Shown here: one piece after another, positions 51,301 to 62,520 of the stretch
Numbering within the stretch: the stretch's first letter is position 1
How the letters are laid out: every line of letters begins with the position of its first letter
Assembly: GCA_010909165.1 (NCBI GenBank)
Contig: MU008160.1
Location: 1,178,001 to 1,242,000 of the forward strand
Direction of reading: 5' to 3'
Length of the DNA: 64,000 nucleotides
DNA from: Anthoceros angustus
Taxonomy: Eukaryota > Streptophyta > Anthocerotopsida > Anthocerotales > Anthocerotaceae
Notes under the pieces: generated by a model
What the model was told of the DNA's origin: nothing
Seen by the model: the letters and a program-made list of their open reading frames with translations, nothing else
Databases searched by the model: none
Program-made: the position numbers and the translations under genes

Positions 51301-51889
51301 TCTTCTTCTTCTTCTTCATTCCCTTGCCTAGCAGTCCATTGGTCTGCATCTGACTGTTATCTTGTGTGTCGCAACTGTGAGGTCCCGATTTCAAGTGTGT
51401 GCGTGTAACCATTTCTGCACACCGAGTTGTTCTGAACGTGCAGGCTTCCTTGCTGGAGGCGAGCAGTCAGGCTTCGGCCTGCCTTTCCTTGTCTCACATA
51501 GCAGCGTCATTGGTATTAGACAGCATCTGTATGTCCGTACGAGTGCAGGTATAGGAGGTAAAACAGGATATCAACCGCCTTAGGAGAGAAGACAGAAACC
51601 TAACCACAGTGTCACATCGCTGGCTAGGCCCGAAACCACCAGTCTTTGTGGTCAGCCCTGGAGCAGGCTTGACCCAGGATCTGTGCCCACAAACCACACT
51701 ACCTTCTCACAAGACGAGCATAATTTTGATCTTCTGATGTTCTTTGGTGTCCACCCTGGGGCGACCTGGTGTTGTATTGGCCGGGTCTTTCTGCGTGTGA
51801 GAGGGGATTCACTTCATTTCAAGGACCTTTATGTTACACGTCTAGAAGGATGTCCAGATTGTAAAGTGGGTGCAGCCGTACTCAGAATT
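51301..51889. other. unassigned; MurC 3' flank
   Basis: No gene recognised. The part next to 51889 should be the 3' UTR of MurC on the minus strand. Confidence 0.4.
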
Positions 51890-54800
51890 TCAGATGGTAG
51901 CGCTGGAAGAAAGAGTTTCCAAGAGCCTAGGGCCCACAGTCGTGATGTCCCCTGCAGGAGAACCAAACCATGTGACGAGCATTGGAGCCTGGTATCTAAA
52001 GGGTAAAGCAAAGAATAAGTGCAACGCTGATGGCACAGGAATATGTTGTTAAACCAACCTGCCCCAAGAGTTAACAGAATTATGTCACTCTGTCCTGCAT
52101 TCCAGGTGGCTGCAACTTCCCAAGATAGCCTCTTCACGACGTCTTCCTGACACCCAAAGAATGCCGATGCTCAAATCCGTTCAAACTACTGCATCTCACA
52201 CAACGTTTGCAAAATGATGTGGCAGGTACCAGTTCTTGGATGTAGACGGCAGGGGGACCAATGATAGCAGCTGCCAAATTCTGCCCACTAATGTTCCACA
52301 AGTTCTCTTCACGAGCAGAATAGACCTGCATTTCCGGCCATGCAACAAACTCCTAGCATGAAATTCTGCAGGCAGTGCACGGATGTCTCTGGAAAGATCA
52401 TTAAGAGGGATAGGTATGTTTGGAAAATGCACACCTTTGTGATGATAACTCTGTCTGCAGCACTGAAGGCTGGAGCAAAATCTTCCAGCAACTTCGCCAG
52501 CCGGCTACAGGACAAGTCTGCCATCATGTCAGTCTCGCAAACATGGCTACCTTACAGTAAGCAGAACTTCTTTCACAACCGATGCCTGAGAATCTAGGAT
52601 GACAGCTCGAGACCTGTAAGTGTGAGGTTGAAACACCACCCAAATGGACTGCTGGTCAAATCTTTGTCTGGCTGCTTGAAGGACAGCACGGACTTCGGTA
52701 GGGTGATGAGCATAGTCATCAAAGATCTGGCATCTTCTTGCTGCACCAACAAACTCAAATCTGCGACGAACTCCTCCAAAGTCACCCAATATTCTGCTGG
52801 CTGCCTCTGCTGAATCCCTCATCACTTTCAATTGTGCTGTCCCATCACCAGCCCTCTTCTCCTGGACGGACAGTAAGGATACAGCAACGAGTACCTGGGA
52901 ACAAGATACATCAGAACTACTCCTACATGAGAAAGCTCTAAAGAAGGAGGGAAGTATCTGAGCTGGAGGAATTCGACTTTACTGCTAGGGAGTTCAACAC
53001 ATTATGAGTTCCTGGGATACGTAGGCTGACTCTTGCTATCGGCACACCATCATGCACCTGCCAGACAGAAGCAAGGTGCCGAGATTTTCAGAGGCTTCAT
53101 GTCATAGAATCGTAAAATTTGATGTACTTCAAACCAAATGCTTTACCGCAACATAATCTGATCCACCCCGCACATTCGGAGCGAGTAATAGGGCCTGCCA
53201 GTCATTTTCCTTGCCTAATCCGTAAGTGACAACTTGGTATGGTGCCTTCTTGTCAAGCCAAGATGCCCGGGTGTTCGGCATTGACTCACTGTTCTCCTCA
53301 AACGCTCTTGCCAGAGACTTCGATCCAGCACTGCAACCACCAAGTTTACAATCTATGAGGCCACTCGCATGCAGTGTGAGTCCATCACCCAAGCTCCATT
53401 TACCACTCAATGCTCGGCATCCATGGAAGAGTTCAGGCCGTCAGAAGGTGCAAAAGAGATGAACAGAACCTGTCACCACAAAGCACAAGGGTTCCTCCCT
53501 CTTTGATCCGCGACACAAACTTTCTAAAGACGTTTCTCACGGAAGCCTGGCACAAGCAAAAGTAACGTAGACATATCCACAAACTTTTGCACGTATTCCT
53601 GAAGAGCATCTGGGAGAGATGGTACCTCGTCTGGGAACATGTCCACATGTTCCCACTCAACGTTTGTCACTATCGCCATGGATGGATCAACCCCCAGGAA
53701 GCAACTGTCATATTCATCTGCCTGTACTCCAGTAATACAAGGTGTCAGCATTCGAATGCCATTGGCAAGCTGGGAACTGAACTCCTGAAGCAGTCAGAAA
53801 ACTAGGACAGGCTGTCCACTCCTGGAAAAGCAACAGCTGAGCCAGGTTCGGTCTTCAACAAACCTCTAGCACAAAACGCCGGCCCTGCCCCACAATAGCA
53901 TTTCCACCGCCAGGGAACTGAGGCACCTCTGCTCCAACAACAACTGTAATGTCCTCCCCCAAACCCCTAAGCACCGTGGCCAACATTGCCGTGGTGGTAG
54001 TCTTTCCTGCACCAACAAAGCCGTCCTTAGACCCTGTGCCTCAAAAATACGAAGCAATTTGGACAGAGAAGCACGGTCAAGTAATCCATACCATGAGAAC
54101 CAGCAACAGCAACCAGCTCATACCCCTGTGTGATTTTGGCAAGCCAGGCATCCCTCTTGAATCTGACACAAAACAGAGCCTGAGCGAGCTTCTAGAAGCA
54201 AACAGGAGGTGAGGTTACACCGCGATGCATGATCAAGCCTGCTGCCCCCGGACTCACATAGGCACGGCAAGGGCTTGAGCAGCTTGTAGCTCATCATTGT
54301 CCTGCGGTATTGCGCTGGACACCACCACTGCGTCAGGCTTGACAGCATCAGAGCCTTGGAGCAGGCTGGCAGAGTGGCCCACATACACCGTTGCACCTTC
54401 CTCTTGCAGGGCCTTCATGCGCTCGTTCCAGGTTGCATCAGACCCACTCACCCGCCACCCCTGCATTTCATGGTGCATATCATTTCAAGCTCCAGGCTGC
54501 CAGGGAAAAGCACTCTATGCTGACTGTGGATGAACCCATGGATGGTACCTGCTTCAGAGCAACCAATGCGAGAGCCGAAAGCCCAGTCCCTCCAATCCCA
54601 ATGAAATGGACTCCGCCTGGCTTGCCAGTCATACCTGCTCTGGCCGCTCCCCCTGCTGCCCGACGCCTACCCTCTGCCCTCCCCTTGAACCGCAGCTTCG
54701 TCACCAACGCTCTCCCAGGCCGCTCCTTGCTCCTGAGCATCCCACGCAACCCAGCCCATGGTCTTGGCAACACCGGCTGGCTGTGGCTAGCTCTGGGCAT
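51890..54800 (-). CDS. murC: UDP-N-acetylmuramate--L-alanine ligase, plastid-targeted
   Basis: Thirteen exons on the minus strand: 54800-54549, 54460-54258, 54162-54092, 54006-53864, 53721-53585, 53523-53470, 53330-53147, 53057-52983, 52894-52614, 52504-52435, 52325-52230, 52146-52059, 51951-51890. All introns are GT-AG (61-109 bp) and join in frame: 1716 bases, 571 residues. MurC adds L-Ala to UDP-MurNAc with ATP, the first peptide step of peptidoglycan synthesis. Visible motifs: G-I-G-G-T-G-L-S (68-75, nucleotide-sugar fold), P-loop G-S-H-G-K-T-T-T-T (173-181), E-A-D-E-Y-D (223-228), [16 protein letters not shown] (363-370), D-D-Y-A-H-H-P-T-E (432-440) and C-terminal G-A-G-D-I. Residues 1-57 are Arg/Ala/Ser/Pro-rich with few acids, like a plastid transit peptide. 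Bacterial MurC is ~490 residues, so the excess equals the presequence. The P-loop is split by an intron in Gly176. Confidence 0.95.
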
Positions 54801-55588
54801 CGCACCTCCTGTCTGCACCTGATGATGGATGCATGTTCCTAAACACATCTTCCCCATCTCACCCCAACCTCTCAACCCAGAATGAGCATAAATGTAGGCA
54901 CAGAGTTTGGATGCTGCATCCTGCACATCTCATCCAGACATCTCATCCAGCTCATAGTTCACGTGCTCTGATGCTTGACCCATGCCCATTACTCAAAATG
55001 GGTGTTTCCGGCAATGAGAAGTGCCACGACAAGGGCAATAAAAACTATTCCGGTCTATGCACTACCATGCCACGTTCCACTGTCCGACATGCCCACATTG
55101 CTCATGAGCACGTCTTGGATGAGTCAGGCACTGTCCAGGGGATTTGGCACTGATTGAATAGGAGTGGAAGTCAAGTAATTTCGGAGCAATTCTTGGGAGC
55201 TGCATCTCTGTCGTGAAGTGACACAAGGGAAGCTCCATTTTCGACTGGTGGTCCAGTTGAAAATCGACGAAGGTAAGTGTTCCGTCTGTCACCATAAGGC
55301 TTCGCGGCCAGGACAATCTTCGGCAGTACGAAGGATTAAGCCAGATGTTTTGAGTTGGATGTTGGAAGTGGATGTGCGAAGCTGCAAGCTCAGTGACCAA
55401 ATCCCGACCTTCCGCATACAGTATGTATATATTCAGTGTTTCTATGCTCGACTGAAGGGTGCACGTCCTCCCTTCATTGAAGAAGTGACATCTCCTCCCT
55501 TCATTGAAGAAGTTACATCCAGACTTGGGTTCATTGGAACTCCACAATGAAACGTCTGGAGACCGTGGGTGCCACTAATTCCCAACAC
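54492..55588 (-). repeat. MurC promoter plus exon 1 segment (source copy of a duplication)
   Basis: Matches 58860-59921 at very high identity in the same orientation. It contains part of intron 1, exon 1 and ~790 bp upstream. Near 55470-55520 a 28-bp stretch 'ctcccttcattgaagaagt' is tandemly doubled only in this copy. Confidence 0.9.
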
Positions 55589-57947
55589 CGTGGGTGCCAC
55601 TAATTCCCCTGGATACCATGGCGAGGTGCCGTCGCCTACGCCTAAGGAATTGGAGGTGGAGGTGGAGCAAACGGCTTCCCCTACAGGAAATGGAGAGGCT
55701 GGGTGCGGGGGAAAGGGGAGAGGTGGGCAGGGCTGGCAGGAGGGGGAGGGGGTCTCGGGTGCGCAGCTCCTTCAGACATGGATGCAGCTGCCTGCATCGC
55801 TGCGTTCATGATATCCATGAACATTGCTGCACTCGGGCTTCCACCTGCCTGCATGTTAGGGGCACTTGGGGGCATCCTCTCCATCATGCCCTCCACCTCC
55901 GTGCAGCGCAACCTTAGGTCGCGCACCTTGTCCACGACCTCCAGCAGCGTGGCCATGGCGCCACTCATGGCTGCATCGATAGCAACAAGAAATGAGCGAG
56001 TGGACGCCATAATGCCCTGAAACTCCTGGGGCGCAGGCTCCTGAAGGCCGCCTTGGGATGTGCCTGCCCCATTCCTGCTGGTGCTCGCACCAGCTGCTCC
56101 TCGCGGCCGGAGCACCGGAGTTCGCACCTCCGGCCTCGCCCCCCCATCCATCTTCCCCCCTGCCGGCTTGCGTCCGCCCCGGGGCTTGGGTTTGCCGCCG
56201 CCGCGGTTCGGCTGCATCCTCTTCTTCTTCCGCCCACACACGCCAGCTGCCTCCAGCTCCACAATGAGCTCGGCCAACTCTGCTCTCAGAGTGGCCGCCT
56301 CCTCCTCCCGCAGTTGCGCCTCCCCAAACGACGCTCAATCTTTTGACGGCGCTCCACATCAGTGTACCTGATGCGGACAAAATTGCCATCCGAGTCATAG
56401 ATGATTCGGTATGGCCTGCTCTCGTCCACGCCTTCAACACCTGCAACCCCCAACCCATCAAGCAGCTATTAGCATCGTTGTCAATCCCATCTGCAACCAA
56501 AGAGCAACCACAATTTGCCATTACCATCGGAGTCGTCCGAGATTTCGCACCCTTGCCCCTCCACACCTCCCTCGCCATTCAATTCCTCCACAGCCGCCTC
56601 CTCCCCCTCTGCGGCCGTTGTGGCATCCACCCCCTCTGGGAGGACCTCTGCCACTGCCTCCTTGCCCAGGCGCTGGCGCCAGTGCCAGCCTCGCCACCTC
56701 CGCCCTCCTCACCTCCTCCGACCGCGACTGGCGGAGGAACGGGCAGAGGAGGAGCTTCGCCCTCCCTCCCGGGCTGTGTTCGCCAGACCTTGTTGTGCCA
56801 GCGACCGCTTGCGAAGCCTGGCCCTATGCCCGCGCAGCTCCTCTGTCTCTTCTGCGGGCCTGTCGCCTGCATCCCGTGATTCCGCAGCTGCGTGAATCGG
56901 ATCGTCCCCACCGCCGTGCGCTGCCGCCGCCTCTGGCTCTCCATGCCGTTGCCCCCCCCAGCTCGCGGGTAGCAGACGCCCTCCTCGTGCTGAGGTGCAT
57001 TTGCCAGCCCAGTCGCAGGCATACGAAGATGGGCCGCCGGGGACGGCCACATTGAAACTCCTGGCGGATCCGAGAATTGCAGCCTGGCTGACGGCCGGTG
57101 CAGTCCGAAGTCGCTAACCTTGGTATGGACGCTGCCGGCCTCCGACCTGATTGCATGCGTGGACGTCGCCGGAGACCGCCCTTGCACCCTGGCTGCACGC
57201 ATCTGCGACGCAGTCGACAGCGCATGTCCAGACGCTCCAGCCGAATGCATGCGTGGTGGACAAGAATGCGGCTCGTATGCCCACGGTGATTGCGTGTATG
57301 CCTGGCTGCAGTTGACGGCGGCATCTGCGTCATGCATGTCTGGGGTAGCCTGGGTGCCAGCACCGCCATCTCCTTGTGATGGGCGCACGGATCGGGTGCT
57401 GACGGCCTCACGCGGTCCGCTAATGGCAGTCATGTTTGCGGGTTGCTTAACGTCCATGGCCCAGCAAGCAGCTGACCGCAGTTCAGGACGCCGATGAAAA
57501 TAGCTGTAGCTGCAACACACGAGTTCCACTATGGAAGCTGTGTGAAAAGGAGTTCCACGCTCATGGCATGTGCAGTGCCAATTGCAACCTCGCAGCCGCA
57601 ACTGTGATTGCAGTGTATGTAGAAGCGGCAAGCACGCCAACGCAGACACTGCAGCCCACAAATTTGTTGCTTGCCACAGCTGAAGTAGCCCTTGTGTTCC
57701 CGCCTATTCCCGCAATAGCACCTGGTTAGGAATTGTCCCAGTCATTATGTTTCCCGCGCATGGGTCCGCAACTACTGCCATTACCCTTAGGCGGCGCGAT
57801 GATGCCTCCTTGCCAGGACACAGCATTCATGATGCTGAGCACGGATATGGTTCAAAAATAATCATGGATTCTGCGCCCTCGTACACGCCTCCTCTTCGCA
57901 GTGGTGTGCGCCTCGTCAAGTAAGTGCACCCACATTGCCTTCCAGAG
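55589..57947 (-). other. GC-rich region with unidentified ORFs
   Basis: Very GC-rich, so long frames occur in all six frames. The most protein-like minus-strand reading runs from about 56400 (Y-D-S-D-G-N-F-V-R-I-R-Y-T-D), then after a one-base shift near 56310 continues as a coiled-coil-like L-R-E-E-E-A-A-T-L-R-A-E-L stretch and a basic, Pro/Gly-rich and then helical region to 55681. The upstream part (56440-57660) is Arg/Ala/Gly-rich and may be non-coding. I do not recognise a family. It may be a decayed transposon ORF or a hypothetical gene inserted between the duplicated MurC segments. Confidence 0.3.
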
Positions 57948-58159
57948 CCAGCTACATTAAAAAAATGGCACACCTTCAAACTCAACGCCACCGCCATGAG
58001 AGCTGTCACACGTGCTGACCATGCCTTGCCATCATTGTGGCCCGCTATGTCAGAGAGATCTCTGCTAGACGCTAATGGCAAGGCATGTTCACCACGTGTG
58101 ACAGCTCTCATGGCGGTGGCGTTGAGTTTGAAGGTGTGCCATTTTTTTAATGTAGCTGG
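57948..58159. repeat. long hairpin: 83-bp inverted repeat with 46-bp spacer
   Basis: Arms 57948-58030 and 58077-58159 are reverse complements with only about two mismatches, beginning CCAGCTACATT. A second, shorter inverted pair ('gctatgtcagagagatctct' in the spacer and 'agagatctctgtgacatagc' just outside, ~58161) extends the symmetry. It could be a foldback/MITE-like element or an inverted duplication; a transcript would form a long dsRNA stem. Confidence 0.85.
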
Positions 58160-58209
58160 CAGAGATCTCTGTGACATAGCTACAATGCAGCCAAGAAACT
58201 GCAGCCACG

Positions 58210-58345
58210 TTGCAGATCATTGGCGCGCTGCAGTGCAATCATGGAACACAGCGCCGCAGGCCGCAGCGATCGCCACATCCTTCGCCGGCAATCATGGAAC
58301 ACAGCGCTGCAGCGATCGCCACATCCTTCGCCCGGCAAGGTGCAG
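58210..58345. repeat. short direct repeats, ~47 bp
   Basis: 'cagcgatcgccacatccttc' and 'aatcatggaacacagcgc' alternate in two to three copies. Confidence 0.7.
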
Positions 58346-58439
58346 ACCGTGATAACCGCAGTCTTGGTGGTGGGGCCGCGACGCAGCCTCTTTTAAAGGT
58401 ATTAAATTGCGACTGACCCTTCGCATCTAGGAAATATTA

Positions 58440-58859
58440 TATTGTTGCATAACACAACTCCTACCCCCTACCACACACTCCATCGCCTCGCAGCCCTCCC
58501 CGCTCCGCCCTGCCCCTTTCTCCAACCCCTTCTCTACCCCCTAAATCCCGTCACCGGTCCGCCGCCACACCTGTCCCCGCCGTTCCTGACACACCCAAAC
58601 CCCATGGCCGCTTTTCACCCTTTTCCCATTCCCATCCCCTACATTCCCCGCCCGCGCCCTCCCCTACGCGAACACACCCGCGCCCTTCCTAAAACCCCAT
58701 CCACCACCGTCAGCCGCCCCCATCCCCGGCCCCGCGCCACCCATGCACACACCCCAGCGCCCTCCCTAAAACCACCCACCCCACCCCTGTCGCCAGTCCG
58801 CCGCCCTCCGTCACCCGCCCGTTCCGTCACACCCAACCCCTACAAACTAGCAAACCCGC
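58440..58859. repeat. C-rich low-complexity tract
   Basis: Runs of CCC with short A/T interruptions. Open frames here are Pro-rich artefacts. The tract ends exactly where the duplicated MurC segment starts. Confidence 0.7.
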
Positions 58860-59921
58860 CCAGGCCGCCAGGAAAAGCACTCTATGCTGACTGTGGATGA
58901 ACCCATGGATGGTACCTGCTTCAGAGCAACCAATGCGAGAGCCGAAAGCCCAGTCCCTCCAATCCCAATGAAATGGACTCCGCCTGGCTTGCCAGTCATA
59001 CCTGCTCTGGCCGCTCCCCCTGCTGCCCGACGCCTACCCTCTGCCCTCCCCTTGAACCGCAGCTTCGTCACCAACGCTCTCCCAGGCCGCTCCTTGCTCC
59101 TGAGCATCCCACACAACCCAGCCCATGGTCTTGGCAACACCGGCTGGCTGTGGCTAGCTCTGGGCATCGCACCTCCTGTCTGCACCTGATGATGGATGCA
59201 TGTTCCTAAACACATCTTCCCTATCTCACCCCAACCTCTCAACCCAGAATGAGCATAAATGTAGGCACAGAGTTTGGGTGTTGCATCCTGCACATCTCAT
59301 CCAGACATCTCATCCAGCTCGTAGTTCACGTGCTCTGACGCTTGACCCATGCCCATTACTCAAAATGGGTGTTTCCGGCAATGAGAAGTGCCACGACCAG
59401 GGCAATAAAAACTATTCCGGTCTATGCACTACCATGCCACGTTCCACTGTCCGACATGCCCACATTGCTCATGAGCACGTCTTGGATGAGTCAGGCACTG
59501 TCCAGGGGATTTGGCACTGATTGAATAGGAGTGGAAGTCAAGTAATTTCGGAGCAATTCTTGGGAGCTGCATCTCTGTCGTGAAGTGACACAAGGGAAGC
59601 TCCATTTTCGACTGGTGGTCCAGTTGAAAATCGACGAAGGTAAGTGTTCCGTCTGTCACCATAAGGCTTCGCGGCCATGACAATCTTCGGCAGTACGAAG
59701 GATTAAGCCAGATGTTTTGAGTTGGATGTTGGAAGTGGATGTGCGAAGCTGCAAGCTCAGTGACCAAATCCCGACCTTCCGAATACAGTATGTCTATATT
59801 CAGTGTTTCTATGCTCGACCGAAGGGTGCTGCACGTCCTCCCTTCATTGAAGAAGTGACATCCAGACTTGGGTTCATTGGAATTCCACAATGAAACGTCC
59901 GTGGGTGCCACTAATTTCCAA
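58860..59921 (-). pseudogene. duplicated MurC promoter and exon 1
   Basis: A copy of 54492-55588. Exon 1 (58916-59167) keeps the ATG, the whole presequence-like region, G-I-G-G-T-G-L-S and the donor CAG|GTACC; intron 1 is cut at 58860. The 12 other exons are missing. If transcribed it would produce a transit peptide plus the first loop of the nucleotide-sugar fold, read into the C-rich (G-rich on this strand) tract. Confidence 0.88.
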
Positions 59922-59929
59922 CTAAGCGT

Positions 59930-60412
59930 CTTTCGACGGGTGCCTTTCATTCCCAGCTCCAAGCGTCTTTGGGACGGATCAATACTGGGATGGGGTGCCA
60001 GTCATTCCCAGTTCCAAGCATCCTTGGGACGGTCCAGGGCTCGGATGGGTGTTATCCATTCCCCAGCTCCAAGCGTCCTTGGGACGGTCCAGGACTCGGA
60101 TGGGTGTTATCCATTCCCCAGCTCCAAGTGGCCTTCGGACGGATCAATATTCGGATGGGTGCCATCCATTCCCCAGCTCCAAGCGTCCTGCGGACAGATC
60201 AATACTCGGATGGGTGTCATCCATTCCCCAGCTCCAAGCATCCTTGGGACGGATGAATACTCGGAAGGGGTATCACTCATTCCGCAGTTCCAAGCGTCCT
60301 TCACACGGATGAGTACTTGGATGAGTGTCATGCATTCCCCAGCTCCAAGCGTCCTTGAGACGGATCCATACTCGAATGGGGTGTCACTTATTCCGCACTT
60401 CCAAAAAGTTTC
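59930..60412. repeat. 61-bp minisatellite, ~7-8 copies
   Basis: Units contain 'attccccagctccaagcgtc', 'cttgggacggatcaatactc' and 'ggatgggtgtcatccattc'. The unit resembles 'aagcgtccttgagacaaatc...ggtggggtgtcacccgtccc' of the 26.3/27.4 kb element, so it may have grown from a transposon fragment. Three frames stay open through it and are not called. Confidence 0.85.
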
Positions 60413-61510
60413 CCGAAAGTTTGGTGGAGAACGTACTGCTGCTCCTTCCAGCCGTCAGCCAAGCTCGCTTTTGCACTGTGTGCAAGCCATGGAGGAAGCT
60501 CATCATGTCTTCCAGATTCCGGGACCAGACCGCGTCGATAGCATTGCGCTCGGGTTAGGCTATCGCTCTGTGCAGAGCCGTGAAAGCCTTCGATACCCCG
60601 GAGCGTTTCAAGGTGGCGAAGATGATATTCCTGGCGGATGTGGACGAGACAGACCTGATTCCAAGCGGGAATTGGTGCGCACAAGGTGGCCTCCTGGCGC
60701 TCATGGTGCACTGCTACAGCTCGACGCGCAACATTCGCATCTTCGTCTTCAACCCAGTGGAGGAAACACCCTGTCATGAGCTTCCTCCTCTCCCTGGGGT
60801 CATGTGGGTGACCTGACCATGGTGGGTGGATGGAGATTACAGCTTCCGCGTTGTCCTGTCGTTCCATACTGAGGATCTCGTTGAGGAAGCATTCTGCATC
60901 TTCTCCAGCTCTCCCAACGGAATCTCGCCCATGAACTGGAGCAGGGTTGTCATTTCGCAGTCGTCGGCTCATCAGCTGGTGGACATCGGCGCGGATTTGG
61001 GTAGGCGCCTGCGTCTGACCTCGAGCAGGCGGTTCATCTACGCTTTTGTGTGGTATCGGAAGGGGAATTGCACTTCCTATGCACCAGTGCGTTTGAGTGC
61101 AGAGGCCGAGTATATCAGGCCACTTCCACCTTTCCATCAGGCTACGACTGTGCAGTATCTTTCCACGCTATCACAGCCAGGCGATGCTGCTGGACTGCTC
61201 CATCTTCAAGTTGGATGAAGGCAGCACAGAGTGGACGCCTGTCTCCAGCCCACCGCAGGTGTTGGGGTCTAATTTGAGAGTGTTGGCCGCAGAGATTGTG
61301 GGCGACTCACTGTTGATGGTTGTTGTCGCTGTCCTAAGGAGAGTGGACGTCAGCGCTTATCACACAGTGTCTAACTTGTGGACCCGGGTTTGCCAAACCT
61401 ATTACAGGAAGGATTATCGTGAGGGACCAAATGCCTATTTGGCATCAGACAAACGTCCCAAGTTCATCGCACCCAGAAGTGCCTCTGTCCAAGGAATGCC
61501 ACAAGCTTGA
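60413..61510 (+). pseudogene. F-box protein pseudogene
   Basis: Starts with an F-box: F-P-E-S-L-V-E-N-V-L-L-L-L-P ... C-T-V-C-K-P-W-R, which in an active protein would bind SKP1 of an SCF ubiquitin ligase. The remaining ~300 codons resemble an F-box-associated beta-propeller-type domain (R-I-F-V-F-N-P-V-E-E, L-P-P-L-P; I-F-S-S-S-P-N-G; I-F-K-L-D-E-G-S-T-E-W). The same frame holds an in-frame TAG at 60559 and TGA at 60817, and a one-base shift occurs near 61170, after which the frame continues to TGA at 61508. No ATG sits at the usual place because the minisatellite abuts the F-box. Confidence 0.7.
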
Positions 61511-62210
61511 AGCACAGGCGTTCAGAGTACAGTTGAGGAAAACTTAGCCCTGAGAGGTCTGTTCTTGAGGCGTACTTTCATTGTAGTCTAGGTTTTTCCT
61601 TGGCTTTGTATCGTGTAAGTTTACACACCCACACAATCGGTAAATTGTGTGCACGATTCCAACCAACAGGATTGTGCAAACTTACAGGTCCATCGTCTGC
61701 AGCATCTGCGGGCTGCTGCTGCTCCATCCCACTTCTATGTAGCTGCCGAAGATGGGGCCCAGGAATGACAGAAAGAGCAGCAGCCCGATGAGTTTTCTTT
61801 TCGTGACGTCGTCCAACTTGGTGGCACTTCCTTTTTCATCAGCTGACCTTAGCAGCCCGAAATCAAGAATGACAATGCGTGGGAAAAGGTTGCAGGTGCC
61901 AATGCTACTTTCTCCAGGTGCAGGCCAGCCCTGGATTCTGAAGCATGTTGCCAGGTTCCCAGCACAGCTTAACTGCCCGATGTTGTGGGCACTGGCATTC
62001 ACCGTCCAGGTCAGTCCACCACCCCTGGCCTGGCTGCTGTGAAGGCTGTGGGTTAGGGCGCGAAGAGGGGACGCGTTTGTGACCGGCCTCGTCTTGTCCA
62101 TGCACCTCCAAATTACCTATACGTCCGTATGGTGGTAATACACGGTATGTACCTGGGCATTCTGCCATATTCTGTTGTTAGACTCATCTTCCGACAGCGG
62201 TCCGTAAACG
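61511..62210 (-). other. unidentified sequence with a membrane-helix ORF
   Basis: A minus-strand frame (62101-61682) ends with K-L-I-G-L-L-L-F-L-S-F-L-G-P-I-F-G-S-Y, one predicted membrane helix, but I do not recognise the protein and the ORF may be part of a decayed gene. Otherwise unassigned. Confidence 0.25.
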
Positions 62211-62429
62211 ATGGCCACATTATGGCAACCGGACCCGTTGTGGACCCAACAAATTGGTGTGTGTACAGGGATTCTACCAGGAGCTCCCGCTCACCTCATC
62301 TCAGGGAGTCAACCCCTGGCAAACAAAGCCTCCAGGTGCAGCAGCGTAAGGAGCCCAACACTTCTACTTCTGAGAAATGGTGTGGGTAGGGATGGGTTTT
62401 CCAGCGATGGTCGTTGCCAGGAACAGGAG

Positions 62430-62520
62430 CACTTGTGGCAACATATTTTTCTGGACCCTACCATGTGGTGGGATAATAGACGAGAGAAGGAGAGCTCCCG
62501 TTCGCCTGACTTCCGACTTC
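62430..62520 (+). pseudogene. PDF motif (OSB/PPR N-terminal) fragment
   Basis: Reads L-W-Q-H-I-F-L-D-P-T-M-W-W-D-N-R-R-E-K then S-P-D-F-R, the best-conserved PDF motif in the window. It breaks off directly before SSS intron/exon sequence, so it is a fragment joined to the transporter copy. Confidence 0.65.

Noticed and set aside
51890-54800. MurC as bacterial contamination
   Set aside because: Twelve GT-AG introns and a presequence-like extension show a nuclear eukaryotic gene.
59868-60779. 303-residue plus-strand frame through the minisatellite
   Set aside because: Mostly repeat units, then runs out of frame through the F-box region; not a real protein.
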